A stretch of 64,000 nt of DNA from Edolisoma coerulescens (lineage: Eukaryota > Chordata > Aves > Passeriformes > Campephagidae): positions 1,567,600 through 1,631,599 of the forward strand of contig VWZW01000879.1 of the NCBI GenBank assembly GCA_013397115.1, in the 5' to 3' direction. Positions within the stretch are counted from its first letter, which is position 1, and the number at the start of each line of letters is the position of its first letter. The notes beneath the pieces are model-generated. The model did no database searches. It saw nothing but the letters and a program-made list of their open reading frames with translations, and had not been told where the DNA came from. Positions 36,668 to 50,031 of the stretch are shown one piece after another. The position numbers were made by a program, and so were the translations under genes.

Positions 36668-39600
36668 GGTAGCAACTCCAAGGCATCAGAAGCACCATGG
36701 CAATCTTCTGCTAACAGCTCAGCTGAATCCCAGGAAACTGATTTAGAGGTGAGAAATGACTTCAGGTACATGGATCATCTGCTGAGAACAGTGCCAGCTT
36801 GTGCCTGGTTTTAGACATGGATGGACCAGCCCAGGACCGTCCCTACTGCCTGGTTGTGCTGTGAGGAGTGACAGGGCTGTGCCCAGAACAAACTCCCTGA
36901 CACAAAGTCTCTCCAACCATTTTGTTTTAAGGGCTGCAGAGACAGAAGAGGGTCACAAAGACCTTTAAATTTTGGCTCCCTGATTTTCTTTGGCTCTCTG
37001 TTTTTGAAACAAAGCTGCTGTGATAACAGCCAGGAGGCTTTAAAGTCTCTTCTCCTTTGTAGGAAATTTTACTGGAACTCACCCTGGCTTCCAGGCTGCA
37101 CACATTGAATTCTGCTGTGTGTGAGGCTGAAAGAGGAGACGTCCATTTCCCTGTGGTAAGGCTTCCAAGAGCCTCTGAGGGAAGTCCTACTGCTAAAATA
37201 GCATCCTTTTATTTCCCCTCTTCCCATCATTGTACTTCTTTTTCCGAACATGCCACACTGCATACACAAAAGTCTGTTCACACCTGTGCCCTGTGGTACT
37301 GGATGAAAATTTATTTTTGGTTAGCTCATGTCTGGTACTTGGATGACCTGTATGCAAATCTCACTTGGAGTGCAAGCTTTCTATGAGTTTGGCATGTAGG
37401 GTGGAAATTATGTGAGGGTCACCTCATCACAGATGACTCTACTGTATATCTGAGACTGTCACGTCTGAGTCCCTCCAGAAGCCAGAAATTAAGAGAAGGA
37501 AATATGTCTAGAGCACAGTGCATCAGACTTACTTCATTCCTGTCTTAGGATGAGATAAACATCCCTCAGAGGGAACTGTTTCTTTCTGGCCACCTCACGG
37601 TGGCCATGTTTGTAGTGGTCACCTCTATTATGGATAGCTACCTTCAGCCAAATAAATTGTACTGCAGCCACTCCTGTCTTTAAGTTTACCCTTTATAGAG
37701 GTGGCACAGACATTTTCCTTTTGCAGAGATGTTGTGAAGCTTAAATGCAGTAATGCTTATGTGGCATCTACGTGGGGAGGTGAGAGCGGTAGGGTAATGC
37801 TTATCAAACTTTGAGCGTGATGAGCTGCCCTCCAAAGGCTGTCAGGGAGGAGTTCCTCTGGCCCTGGCACCTCTGTTCAACTCCATGTTCATGAGGAACC
37901 CAGGGAGTCACCTCCATTGCCTCATCTTTATCATGAATTGTTAGTAACACGGGCAGGTCCTGAAGTAGATGGTTTGCTGCAGGAGAGGTGACACTGAAAC
38001 CTCAGCCTTTACGGATGCTGAAGTTACTCAAGAGAAGTCACAGCCATAAATTGGCAGAAAGTAGAGATACAGTGAAATTATTGTAAAGGGAGACAATCGA
38101 AAGAGAGCTTGATGGAAAATGACTTTTAAATTCCTTTTTATATAAATTGCTTTACTTTGATTACATTTATCTCTATCACACACACACCAAAAAAATCCAG
38201 GGTTCCAGCAAAACTATATTTATTTTCAGTTTGTGTTGTAAGAGAGAGGTTTTAATTTTTCTAGAAAGCAATGAGTTTACTGAAAACCTTTCTTTTTAAA
38301 AAAAAATTCTTGTCCAAATACAAGGAAGCTGCACTGAAATATTTTTTTTTCACATGTCACATTAAGAAATTAATTTTGCTACTTGCTTTAGCAAGATCAC
38401 TAGCTCATCCAAATTACTGAGCATGTGTCTGTTTGAATACTATATTTTTCTCTAAAATCTTGTTCATGAAAGTCACTCTGTTGACCATATTCTTCATTAT
38501 TAAGATTCCAGTCTTACTTTTTCCCAATTTTTGAAATTTCCAATCAGTCACAGTTCCCTGTTCCCACCTTCTTGATCTAAACATGGCAATAAATAGTTGT
38601 TTACAAGGCACAAAAATGTATCACAATAATTAAGGCAAGGCTGGGGCTCTGCTGGTGTTTGCGTACATTGCTGTGGAAGAATATGAATACTTATTATGAA
38701 AACTCACCTTCAGAAAAAGATAACTCCTTGCAGATACAAATCAAATTTGTTTCTTCAATATATTTTAGTATATTTGCCAAAATCTCTAATAGTGTGTTCT
38801 CCTGGATTGCTCAGGTGGGTTTGAAGGAATGCTTTCCCTCTCTTGGTCTCTCACACACATACACGTGCACAAACACACACACCAGGGCAAGTGCACAGAA
38901 ATTTCATCAGGCATTTCAGTATGTGTTAGGCTCCACAATTCAAACTTGGTTTTTGTGTAAGGAGATTAGGAATTTGACTGCCTTTCTATGGCATACGGAG
39001 AATGAAAAGTACAACAAAGTTAGCTGAAGTCTAGAGACCAGATAACAGTACATCAGCAGCTAATTGCTATGTACACCATACAGCTGCAAATGAAACACAG
39101 CAAGAGACTTGAACAGAGTCTATCATATAGGATTATAGCAATATATATATGATATATATTTTATATATATTATATATTATATATTATATATTATATATTA
39201 TATATTATATATTTTATATATATATATGATCTGTGAACAAAGCTAGAAATTCAGAAAATACAACCCAAAAATTCCACAATAGCAAAACAAACAGTTGGAA
39301 GCCCTATAGGGTTTTTAAAAATTTTGTAGCTGAAAGGGTCTTCCTGTAATTCTTTTCCATGACAGTGTTCTATCTCCCTCAGGTTGGAAAGAACAACTCC
39401 TGGCTGCTTTCACAATCCAGACTAGCAGCAGTGATGTTTGCCTCCTGCAGGATCCTCCACCTTTTCTCATAGCTACTCTGCATTGCAAGAGGGAGAGGTG
39501 AAAGAGAGCTGAATCTGAGCACTGGTGTAAAGAAGGGTACTGGGCACAAAGAGCCTCTTCATGCTTTTTCTGTGCTCACAGCATTAAAACATCAGCTCTG

Positions 39601-42600
39601 TTGTGTTCTGCTGTACATATGGGGTGCTCTTGCTCCCTCCTCACCAGGCAGCAGGAGAAGCAGTGGAGCTGGTGCACACAACCCAGTGCTCCAGGGCTGT
39701 CCCCATCCCTCTTTCAGAGGGGGCTGTGGCTGCTCTGAGACAGTCTTTCAAGCTACCCACAATCTGCAGGAGCCACTTCTCAAACCTTTGGATATTTCAG
39801 TGCCTTCCAAACATCCAAATGGGTCTTCATTTTGCTCAGTTAAAGAGGGTGTCTTGTTTTATTTAAATTATGTGTAAGGTCCTGTTGTAATGTGATTTTT
39901 TGTGGAGGTGAGATGTATGTGCCCTTGGGTAAAGGGAAGAATATCCCTAGGTAAAGATGTCAGCACACAAAGAAATTAAAGCAATACCGATTTTCTCACA
40001 AATGCAGGCTACTCTGCTCTGTGCTTGCATAGCAGAGTGGGCCAAGTCTTCTTACGTGGGAAGACAGTAGAGAAGCTCTTCAAAGGAATTTCAGGTAAAC
40101 CACTCCTGAATGACTTTTTGAGAATTAATTATATTGAAGAAGGACAGTTGTCAAAGACAGACACAATTACTTTTCCATTTTGTTAAATATACAATTTACA
40201 ATAGTGCTAGATTTTAGGGTTTTGTGTAGTTTGGGAGGTTTTTTCTGTTGTTGATAAAGGCTATTTGTCAAAAATGTGGCTATCAAGCCATTTTCAGTCC
40301 TTCATTTCCCTTGTACATATGGCAAAACATAATGAGTTTTCAAACTGGAAAAATATTTAGCATCCTAAAAATGATCTCTAGGTTGTTTTGAAGAATTCAT
40401 TCACCTGTTGTCCTGAAGCTTTACTGAAATATGTGTACTGCTTCTGATATGTTGTATATTATAGTGTCTTGTTCAGAAATACAAACGCCTTATAGATAAA
40501 GAATATCAAAGGGATAAATAATTTTTTTATTTGGAAGATTACTTTTCTATTGAAAATATTTTGGCTGCACTAAAAATAGAAAATAGATTAATTGAATGAA
40601 ACAGCTTTTAAAGCAAACTCAAAAGTTTGCAGGATAAAATATAACCAATTTTTGTTTAGTCTTCTAAGCTGTTGACGCTGCACAGTCCTTTTTCACAATG
40701 CAGCCTCATGCAGCCTCAGCCCACAGACTTTCCTGGTTCAGACTCTGCTGCCAGACTTTGAAAAAAAAGTGTGTTCCTCTATGTGCGCTGGTGAGCACCC
40801 ATAGTGGCTGAGAATTCAGGTCCCCCACCAGGATGAAATCATGCTGGTTTTCTGCAAACACTTCTCCAGAGCCTACAGGTGGTTACTTTTCCTGCAGGGA
40901 GAGTATTCATACAGTGGGATGCCGTTCAAGGTGACTATGGATGGCAGAATTAAGCACCAGTCAGTGAGCCATAACAGCCCACAAGCTGATATATCATTGT
41001 ATACAGCATAAGGGAGCAACACATGCTATGAATTCCTCAAAAGGCGTTGGAGTAGTTGATACTATTTTGGAAATATGTTTAGGGCCACCAAGATTTGAAT
41101 CTGCCTCCAATTTGGTGAGAAAGCAGGTGAGTCTTGTTTTAAGACTCAGTGGATGGCAATGGAGGGGTTCCTCCAGGAATCAAATTTATCACTCATTTTT
41201 ACTTATATAATAACAACAATATAATTATTTTATATATATATATTTTAATATGTCTTAAGTAACATAAAGTAGTAAATGACATTTCCAAGCTCCTGTGGAT
41301 ATAATTTTACAATAATTAAAAGGACGTGAACAAAAAAATGTGAGCCTGGTTTGGTTTTTTGTTTTTTCCCCAGTACAAATGTGGTACTATGCAAGCAGCT
41401 CTCAGATGGCTACAAGTTAAATTTTGTGTCTCTCTGGAGTAAGAAGGCAATTTCATTGCAGCTGAGTGTTGTGCAGACAGGGTAGCTGTAAAAATCTTCA
41501 GTCATTTTTGTTAGTCACAGAAGTCATAACTTTATTACTGGAAGACTGAACAGAGGCAGATTGCTGATGTTTTGGGGCAATATTTATTGTAATATCAGAC
41601 AAGGTTTTACTGGTGTCACATAGACATTTGCTATTAACATGCAAAAGGATTTGATCTTTCTGAGAGATGCTGGGTTTAGATAATTTGAACATCTATTTTT
41701 AATTTTATTTTTGTTGTATCTTATAAAATATTTCCTTATAACTGTTAACACACATCATTTTAGCATGTTGATTATTTTATCTTCTCCTTTTTACCACACT
41801 GAACATTTTTCTTTTCTTTGTACTCCTTGGTAGAGTTTATATTTCTCCTCTTTCACCAGGTAGGTTACAGCTATGCTTGTATTTCCTCTTTTTAATTTTG
41901 TTTTCATGCTGCTAAACAGAGCTGGTAATTTGGAAGAATTCTTACTCCATTTTCAGGAAGAAGAACCGAGTAAGCCCAGCACAAGTGGTCTGTAAAGCTA
42001 GAAGGGGCCTTCTCCATTGGGAGAATCACACATTCATGTACTCCCTCACTCACAAAATGGAGAAGTGATCAAAATGGAGAGGAGGATCATGATAATCTGT
42101 GTAGGCAGTACAGATGTTTCATAGCAGTCCCCTGGACAAAGGTACTAAGGTGGAGCCATGCCAAGTCAAGAGACCTAAAGTTTTTTTACAAGAAATCTTA
42201 CCTTAACATAGCAGCACTCCTGTGCTTCAGTTTTAACCTGGTGGAGTATGTATAATTGATGTAGGGGTTGGGAAAGTCATCTGACATCAGCATAAGGAAA
42301 ATGTTAAGCTCTCTTAGTTTCTAGCACATGATTTTAAAGACATTTTAATCCCCTCCCTTTCAAGTGTGGATTTACTGGGGAGGTTAAGGGGTCATTAACC
42401 CTTCCCCTGCTCCTCCACCATTAACAGGCAAACTCATCAAGGACTGCTGTTGGATACTATGATTTCATTAATGCACGTACCTGTACTTGGGGATTTTTTT
42501 TCAGCCAAGTCTTCATCATCCTATTTCTTTAACAGTATTTGAAGTTTAGAAATTGACTTTCATTTAAATATCATCAGTCCAAAGCCCCAATAACAGACCC

Positions 42601-43013
42601 TACCATTTCTAGCCCTTGCAGAGGTTCTAGGGGCAACAAAGGAGACTTGCCCAACATTGTCTTGCTTGCTATTGCAAGGATCAGAGCCACAATGGAGAAG
42701 CTGTTTCACCCTGCTGCACCAATGATTGCACATCACTCTGTGGGCAGTATAGAGGGGCAAGATCATCACTAGCAGTCTCCCAATGCAGATTGACAAAACA
42801 GGTGAAACTAAAATGGCATAACTGGCACCATATCAAATGTGGTAAAGCAAAGATAGTTCCTCTGCCTGAGGTAGAGGCAGGCTGATACCTGACTACATAT
42901 CTCTATTTGAAAATCACTCAAGGATGCACAGTTTTATACAGCCAAATATGCCTCTGTATGTAAATTTATTTAGTCAGTGTCATTGTATGGTTACGTACCT
43001 GAGGGCAGAAGCA
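36668..43013. other. Unique non-coding stretch with microsatellites
   Basis: No gene is supported. It contains a CA-rich tract at 38851-38882, a large AT heptamer array at 39139-39229 and T- or A-rich runs near 38297 and 38341. A GC-richer patch at 39595-39760 has two overlapping frames of 87 and 101 codons without any domain. From 40100 to 42000 the sequence is AT-rich and featureless. Confidence 0.55.
39139..39229. repeat. AT-only array, heptamer TATATAT periodicity
   Basis: About 90 bases consist almost only of A and T. The core from about 39165 to 39212 repeats a 7-base TATATAT/ATTATAT unit, flanked on each side by plain (TA)n. The sequence is nearly self-complementary and could extrude as a hairpin or cruciform. 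Length polymorphism between individuals is likely. Confidence 0.85.
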
Positions 43014-43898
43014 TATGACATCACTAAGTGCACACTCAGACACCAAGTTGAGTGGTATGGTTGACACACCTGAAGGATGGGATTCCATCCAGAGGGACCT
43101 GGACAAGCTCAAGAAGTGGTTGCATTGGAACCTTATAAGATTTAAGAAGACCAAGTGCAAGGTGGTGCATGTGGATCAGAGCAACCTGTACTATCAATAC
43201 AGGCTTGGGATGAACAGATGGAGAGCAGCCCTGGTGAGAAGGACTTGGGAATGCTGGTGGATGGGAGGCTGGGCATGGCCTGGCAGTGTGCTCTTTCAGC
43301 CCAGAAAACCAATCATATCCTAGGCTGCATCAAAAGCAGGGAGGGGATTTTGCCTCTCTGCTCTGCTCTCATGAGACCCCATCTTCAGTGCTGCATCCGG
43401 CTCTGGGGCCCTCAGCACAGGACAGACATCGACTTGTTGGGGTGAGTCCAGAAGAGGGCCATTAAGATGGTTAGATGAATGGAGCACCTCTCCTGTGAGG
43501 AAAGGGGAAGAGAATTTGGACTGTTCAGCCTGGAGAAGAGAAGACTTCAGAGTGACCTATTTGTGGCCTTCCAGTACCTGAAGGGAGCCTACAAGACTGA
43601 TGGAGAGTGAATCTTTACAAGAGCATGACAGGACAAAGGGGAATGGCGCAAACTAACAGGGAGTAGGTTTGGATTAGAGAAATTGTGTGAGGGTGGTGAG
43701 GCACTGAACCAGTTTCCCAGAGAAGTTGTGGATGTCCCATCCCTGGAAGTGTTCAAGGATAGGTTGGATGGGGCTCTGAGCAACCTAGTCTAGTGAAAGG
43801 TGTCCCTGCCCACAGCAAGAGGGTTGGAACAAGATGATTGTTAAGGTCCCTTCCAACCCAAACCATTCTGTGATTCTGTGATTCTATGATACTATGAC
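43014..43898 (+). mobile_element. CR1 LINE, 5'-truncated, FADD region deleted
   Basis: The start resembles CR1 reverse transcriptase at the ATGACATCAC..AAGTGCACACTC block, followed by RDLDKLKKW and FKKTKCKV remnants, the TTCAGCCTGGAGAAGAGAAG block near 43526, GAGCAACCTAGTCTAGTG near 43778 and a tail of TGTGATTCTGTGATTC ending at about 43898. Compared with the other copies, about 14 bases that should encode the FADD catalytic motif are missing at about 43038. The GGTTGG..AAGGTCCCTTCCAACCC block before the tail is the common avian CR1 form. It is less like the copies at 15.8 and 62.7 kb than those are to each other. Confidence 0.9.
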
Positions 43899-46529
43899 AT
43901 TTGGCACAAAATTAAGCTAGCAAAGAGTTTCCTGTGTGTCCGTTCTTTTCTGCTTTCTTAAGAGTAAGCTTGTTTGTCTTCTAGATAGAAGAAATTAGTT
44001 TCAGAGGCTACCTGGGTATTTTGGTTCACTTGCTCTCTGCAAACACAAAAAAAAATACCTGAAACACAACCCATATACACTGAATATATGAAGTCAGAAA
44101 GGAGCTGACTTCTGTTAAGTACTTTATTGCAATAGAAACTGAAATGATAACCATATGATGTGTAGTGAATGCAGTGATATGGAAGAAAATGGCACAACAC
44201 CACAACATTAATTACTTAATGACACAAAGCTGGTGATATAAAAAATATTGCTGTGGGTGGTCAAAGTTGAGTATAGTCAGGCTGATGTAGCACTCTGAAC
44301 TCCAAATACCTATTTGACATTCTGCCTAAGGTTATATTCTCTTTTTTTTCTCCCTTCTTGAGACTGTCTGGTTCCTTTTTCTTGTTTTTTGCTTCTTTCA
44401 GAGTGTCTTGTTTTTCTTCAGCCTAACCCTCCTGGGACAGACAAAGATAGAAAAACTTCAGTTTGCTGCTATTTTACTCTGCTTTACTTAGCCTCATAAA
44501 GTTTCTTTAGAGACAGTCTGGTATGTGAGGACAAGATGTCATGAGGCACATAGTAGAATAGTAAACCCAGGCTTTGATCTATCGCTAGAAATGGATGTGG
44601 GAAGAGAGAAAAAGGCCAAGCTTTTCTAAAAGATAGATTTATGTATATATATATATATATATACACTCTTTACAGGAGTAAACAGAAGTTAAAAGATACC
44701 ACAGGTCAAAGAAAATGTGTCAGGTGAAACCTACTAGAGTCTTCCTCTGACTCAAACTAGCTACCAGGCCTGTTTAGTGACATACATAGGCTAAAGCTTT
44801 CTATGTGATCATTATTTCCACTCAAAACCAGGGTTACCAGAACTTCCATGTAGCTACAGGCCATTGCCACATGATCTCAGCTTCATGGCTTTCTCAGTGA
44901 GAGCTTGGCTCTTCTGATCCCCAAATGCTCAGTTTGGAGAAAAGCTGAGCAGATCCCTGGCAATTTGCTGAGCTGCTCTGGCCATGATTTGCAGAGAGTC
45001 CATCAGCTGCTGACATATACCCGCCATTCATCTCATATTGAAATCCCTCGCTCAAGTCCCTTATTCACAAGAAGGGGGTTGGAGGCGAAAAGAACACACT
45101 ATTTTTCCCTTCTATATATCTTTTAAATGTGACCTCTTGTCTCCTGCTCAGGTTTATTTATATACACTGGCACATCAGAAGAGTGACTGGCAATGTTAAA
45201 TACTGTGATTTGAATTAGTGGTTTGTGTAGCATCCAAATAATCTGAATAAAGTACATTACAAAAATGCTGGAAATTGACATTACATCTATGTTGATGTGC
45301 ATTTCAGTCGCCAAGAAAAGAGCAGTTTGGCTGAAGGATCCAACAAAATCTGCTTAGTGGGTCTTCCTTGGCGAGAGCCCACAAAGCAGATTGCTTTCAT
45401 ACAGTACTCCCTTAATCACTGTAAAGAGGTTTCACAGAGATTAATAATAACTAGTGCAGTTGTTACACCCACGCACAGTGACTCAGACACATGGCCCAGG
45501 AAGAGTCTTTACCTGTGTGGGCCACACAGACACATGCCAATATTTAGTCCAATAAAGTTGTCTTTCCAGCAGCATGAACGATAATCTTGGAGGCAGATGA
45601 TGACAGGGCCTGTCAAACAAGCCCCTATACTGAGACACAGCCCAATATATAACAGCATCTCACTAGAGCCACTTTAAAGGCTGCAGTGGAATCCTCACTC
45701 TCTCTCTCAAATATCAGCAACACTGATTAAAACAAAATAATACTTAGTCCCAGCGTCATGCTGTGCTGCAGCGAGAGGACTCTAAGAGTAATGAGGGCCC
45801 ATTTGGTTTAAATGAATTTTTGGCCAGTGTTTCTGAGCGCAGGGCTGAGGCAGCTGGCTGTTAGACGTGATGCAGGCAGGAGGTGATCAGACGGTGCTGT
45901 GGCAGCGGGGGGTGATGGAGGAGCTCTGAGCTGCTGCTGCTGCTCCTCATGCTAAATGTATGGATAGCCTTGGTGCCACTGACCCTGTCCTGGCCACAGG
46001 AGACACCCATCCATGTTTTTTTCTCTTTTGGACCTGTTATTTGGCTTATATTTTGTGGGGTTTGTGTTAACTCATCCCCTATTTCTGACATAAAAGAGCT
46101 GCAATTGTGATTTGATTAACCTCCCTGGGAACGGGGAGTGCTCAGGAATACTCTGTCTGAGTCTTTAGTCAGATACAGATTAGCAGAGAATAATAATTCA
46201 GTGGCTGTTACAGAGCAAGTTCCATGTAGCAATCAGAGTGAACTAATTATGGATTGCCTCCGGCTTGCAGCTCATTTGATAGCAAAGCTCCTATTGACTT
46301 CAATGGCACAGTAGATTGTGGAAGCCGTGGACTAGCGGCAGGAGCAAGTCAACCGTAACATTATCTATGGAAATAAAAGCCTTCCAACAAGAGAACCAGA
46401 GAAAAATTGAGGACAATTAGGAAGTATTTGAGCTCGTATTCCTACCTGCAATATGGTAGGAAGTCAGGCTCTGAATTAATTAATTTTGTGGTCAAAAAGA
46501 TGTAAGAAAACAAGCCACTTTGGAGAGGA
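43899..46529. other. Unique stretch, possible conserved element
   Basis: No gene is supported. An (AT)n run lies at 44643-44664. From about 45590 to 46390 the sequence is less repetitive and contains ATTGACTTCAATGG near 46292, a motif I associate with an old dispersed amniote repeat, and homeodomain-like AATTATGG sites. A (GCT)n run at about 45930-45944 lies in an antisense frame without a domain. Confidence 0.5.
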
Positions 46530-47743
46530 AGAGAAAAGGCAGATCCTGTTTGGCTAACCTGATCTCCTTGCATAGAAGGTAACTCACCTGGATGAGGGAA
46601 AGACTTGTGGCTGTTGTTTACCTGGACTTCAGTAAAGCTTTTGCCAGTGTTTCCCACAGTATTCTCCTGGAAAAGCTGGCTGCTCATAGCTTAGATGGGT
46701 ATACTCTTCTCTGGGTGAAAACCTGTCTGGATGTCCTGGCCCAGAGAATTATGGTGACTTTATGGTGAGTTAAATCCAGCTGGTCATTGGTGGTGTTCCC
46801 CGGGACTCCGTACTGGAGCCGGTACCATTTAATGTTTTCATTAATGTTTTGGGTAAGGGGATCAGGTGCACCCTCAGTCAGTTTGCAGATGACGCTAAGC
46901 TCGGTGGGAGTGTTGATCTGCTGGAAGGCAGGAGGGCTCTGCAGAGGGGTCTGGACAGACTGGATCAATGGGCAGAAGCCAATTGTATGAGGTTCAACAA
47001 GGTCAGGCACTTGTGCCACAACAACCCCATGCTGCAATACAGGCTTGTGGAAGAGTGGCTGGAAAGTTGCCTGGCAGAAAAGGACCTTGAGGTGCTGGTT
47101 GACAGCACCATGACTATGAGCCAGAAGGTATTCAGGTGGCCAAGAAGGCAAATGGCATCCTGGCCTGTATCAGGAATAGTGTGGTCAGCAGGACCAGGGC
47201 AGTGACCACACCCCTGTACTCGGCATTGATGAGGCCACACCTTGAATCCTGTGTTCAGTTTCAGATCCCTCACTACAAGAAAGACATTGAGGTGCTGGAG
47301 TGAATCTAGAGGAGGGCAGCATAGCTGGAGAAGCATCTGGAGCACAGTTTTTATGAGGAGTGGCTGAGGAATCTAGGGTTGTTTAGCCTGAAGAAGGCTT
47401 AGGGAAGTCTTACCATGACCTGCAGCTGCCTGAGAGGAGGCTGTAGTCTGAGGGGGCCCACTCTTCTGCCAAGTGACAAATGAAAGGATGAGCAGAAATA
47501 TCCTCAAGTTGCACCAGGGGAGATTTAGATTTGATATTAGGAAAAAAAATCTTCACCGAAATTGTTGTCAAGCAGTGGAACACACTGCTCAGGGAGGTGG
47601 CTGAGTCACCATTCCTGGAGGTATTTAAATGACATGTAGATGTGGTACTTTGGGACGTGGTTTAGTGCTAGACTTGATAGTGTTAAGTTTGTTGGACTCA
47701 ATGATCTTAAAGGTCTTTTCTAACCTAAATTATTCGATGATCC
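46530..47743 (+). mobile_element. CR1 LINE, 5'-truncated, most complete RT remnant
   Basis: About 1.2 kb of CR1 starts in reverse transcriptase upstream of domain A (nucleotides encoding VYLDFSKAF near 46614-46640). It continues through domain C (FADD, intact) to the 3' region, and ends with TTGGACTCAATGATCTTAAAGGTC and a degenerate ATTCGATGATCC tail. This is a different subfamily from the copies at 15.8, 43 and 62.7 kb, because its 3' end has the GGACTCAATGATCTTAAAGG form. That form also appears, antisense, at 56.1 kb. Frameshifts and stops make it non-functional. Confidence 0.9.
46849..47205 (+). pseudogene. CR1 reverse-transcriptase remnant with FADD
   Basis: An open frame of 118 codons carries GIRCTLSQFADDAKLGGSVD, then ALQRGLDRLDQWAEANCMRF, which are typical of CR1 ORF2. 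The FADD catalytic pair is intact, unlike in the other three copies. The upstream domain A (LDFSKAFASV, near 46622-46650) has lost the second aspartate of the usual KAFD. It is a truncated fragment and no full ORF2 can be read. Confidence 0.75.
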
Positions 47744-49970
47744 TTTTCTGTGAAAAGCAGGAAAAACTTCTCCGTTTTTGATCTTCAGTGTCTCCTCCTG
47801 CGCAGAAGGGGTGCAGAATTTATTTGGGGCAGTACAGTGTTGTCTGGCTTACCTAAGGTTTTCGTTTCAAGTTGTTTCTCTAACCCCTCCACCCCCAGAC
47901 CAAATCACACAGCGACAATGACAGGAATATGGGGAGGGGCAAATGCACAAAAAAGTGTGAAGCACAATGTGAAACTGAAAAAAAGGATTCGTTTTCTTGT
48001 TTTAAGAGAGGAAGTCAAACAGAGATTGTACTTGAACATTTGTTTCAAGTTTTTGTCCTTTTGGTAACCTGCAGAAATGCACAAAGAGCTCCAATAGTCA
48101 GAAAAATTTTCAGACCAGAAATCACATGAATAAACTTCTGCTATCCATCCCGAAGCTGTATCAGCTCACTCCCACAATTTTTGCTATAAATTAGGCTGCT
48201 TCTTTAAATTCATAGTGTTCAATGCTGTGTGCACGGTACACAGCTAATCAGTTTGGTTACAGACCAGCTGGATAAGAGTAGTGTTTCGATAGCCAGTCCC
48301 CTAAATGGACGTATAGAGCCTAAAATAAATTAGCAACTCACATATTATTTTAAATTCCAGGCTATTTGCCAGAAAAGTAGCATGTAGTACATATGATAAA
48401 ATGTGAGGGTGCCTGCATTTATGAAATGTGGGTGTGGGAAAATATAGGTAATATTTTTTTTCAAATCTATGTATTTATTGAAATTGGCAGCTTCAATTAA
48501 TTTACATAGGTGCAAGCCACATGTGTTTTAGAATTCTGTATGTTGTTTGTCTTGGTTTTTTTGCATAATCTGTCAGAAGCTACATTGCATAAGGTCCCAA
48601 GAAGCCTCTGTGGCACAAATGGCATGATGTGCTATTACATATGTACGGAAACCTCTCTTCAGTGGTCGGCCTTAAGCCGAAGTAGCTTTTCATCTGTTGT
48701 CAAGACTTTCCACCTCAACAAGAAGATCTGTAAAATAAGAAACAGAAATAAACAGCTCAGCCTATAGGCTTGTTTTAATACAGTAGAAAGAAAGAACAAG
48801 CAAATTGCTAAAAGGTTAGAAAGATGAAGGGAATAGGGAGGAAGGGAGAAGAGACTAATATGATCAATAGTTTCCTGAAGGAAGTATTGCTCTTGTGAGG
48901 TCTGCACTCAGTTATGAGATAAGAGATAATGATAGAACTACACCACTAGAAGCCACATAAGGTCAAATAAAACCCACAGAGAGTGTGGGCTGTCCAGTTC
49001 ACCATGTGGAATAGCAGTGATAAGGTGGTTTAACAGTAACACAACTATAGAAAAAGTTTAGCTTAGATGTCACTGCTGAAAATTATGAAAAAGTAGTGTC
49101 ACTTAAATGGTGATGGGAGCTAATTTTTTTCCCCTACATTCATTTATAACATTTCTTTATAAGTGAAAATCTCTCTGGTAAACACAAGGAAGAATAATTT
49201 CAAAATACATAACATATTGGGACATGGATACTTCATAGATTTATAGTTACCAGTAAATTGATTAACTAAATTTCCAGCAATAAAAATTTAAATAGTTAAC
49301 TTGGACATGTAGTCCATTTCTTTCCTGTCCACAAATCTGCTTGAATATTCCTTCCTTATTTTTCATTTTAACTTACTCTCAGGATAATTTCCAAAAACTG
49401 TAAGTTGTTAGTGAGCAGCTTTCTGCAGGTTTTCAAAAATAAAAAAAAAATCAAACCAGTCTGGATTTAATGTGTTATTCACATGGTATTTCTGTGCCTC
49501 TACTGAATGTATCTGTGAAACTGTTTGGTACAATTTTGAAGGATTCTAAATCTGCTATCAGTAAAAACTTTAAATATTGACTGTTTTGAAGCACACTCTT
49601 GACAGTAAATTTTTCTGCCAGAATATTTATAGGAAGCAAACATCAAATGGACACAAACACTGTCAATAAAAAAACCTGAAAAAATCTTTGCCAGTTCTTT
49701 TCACATAACTGCAATAGTTCATTATCTTCTTCCTCCAACCGGTGAAAAATTCTTATTCTAGTTTTTTTTGAGGACATAAACCAAAGCCATGTCTTAATTA
49801 CCTTTGCAAATCACTGTAGTGCTTAATATTTTTTTTAATTTATTTATCTATGTGCATAGGAAAGCACAGAGGGAAATTTCCACTTGGTCCCCTCCTTGCC
49901 ACACCCAACAGAGATTCACAGAGGATTTCAGTATCTTTTATGTGCTCCCCTGTCCTTTCCCCTCCACCAG

Positions 49971-50031
49971 ACTGTGAAGCCTCCGCAGATGACATCATTA
50001 TTGGGGATGACCTTATAATGAATGCAATAAT
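49971..50031 (+). other. Candidate 61-bp exon, unrecognised
   Basis: A long pyrimidine-rich tract (TGTCCTTTCCCCTCCACCAG) ends just before 49971, and GTAAGTAAA follows 50031. Together these form one of the strongest acceptor-donor pairs I found. Between them one frame is open, with two leading and two trailing bases, reading CEASADDIIIGDDLIMNAI. The acidic composition looks protein-like, but I know no family with it. No partner exon is identified on the plus strand. It could be a small exon of a large gene, an exon of a non-coding RNA, or chance. Confidence 0.22.

Noticed and set aside
46684..47345. Minus-strand frames of 126-155 codons
   Set aside because: Antisense of the CR1 reverse-transcriptase region; the sense strand explains the sequence.
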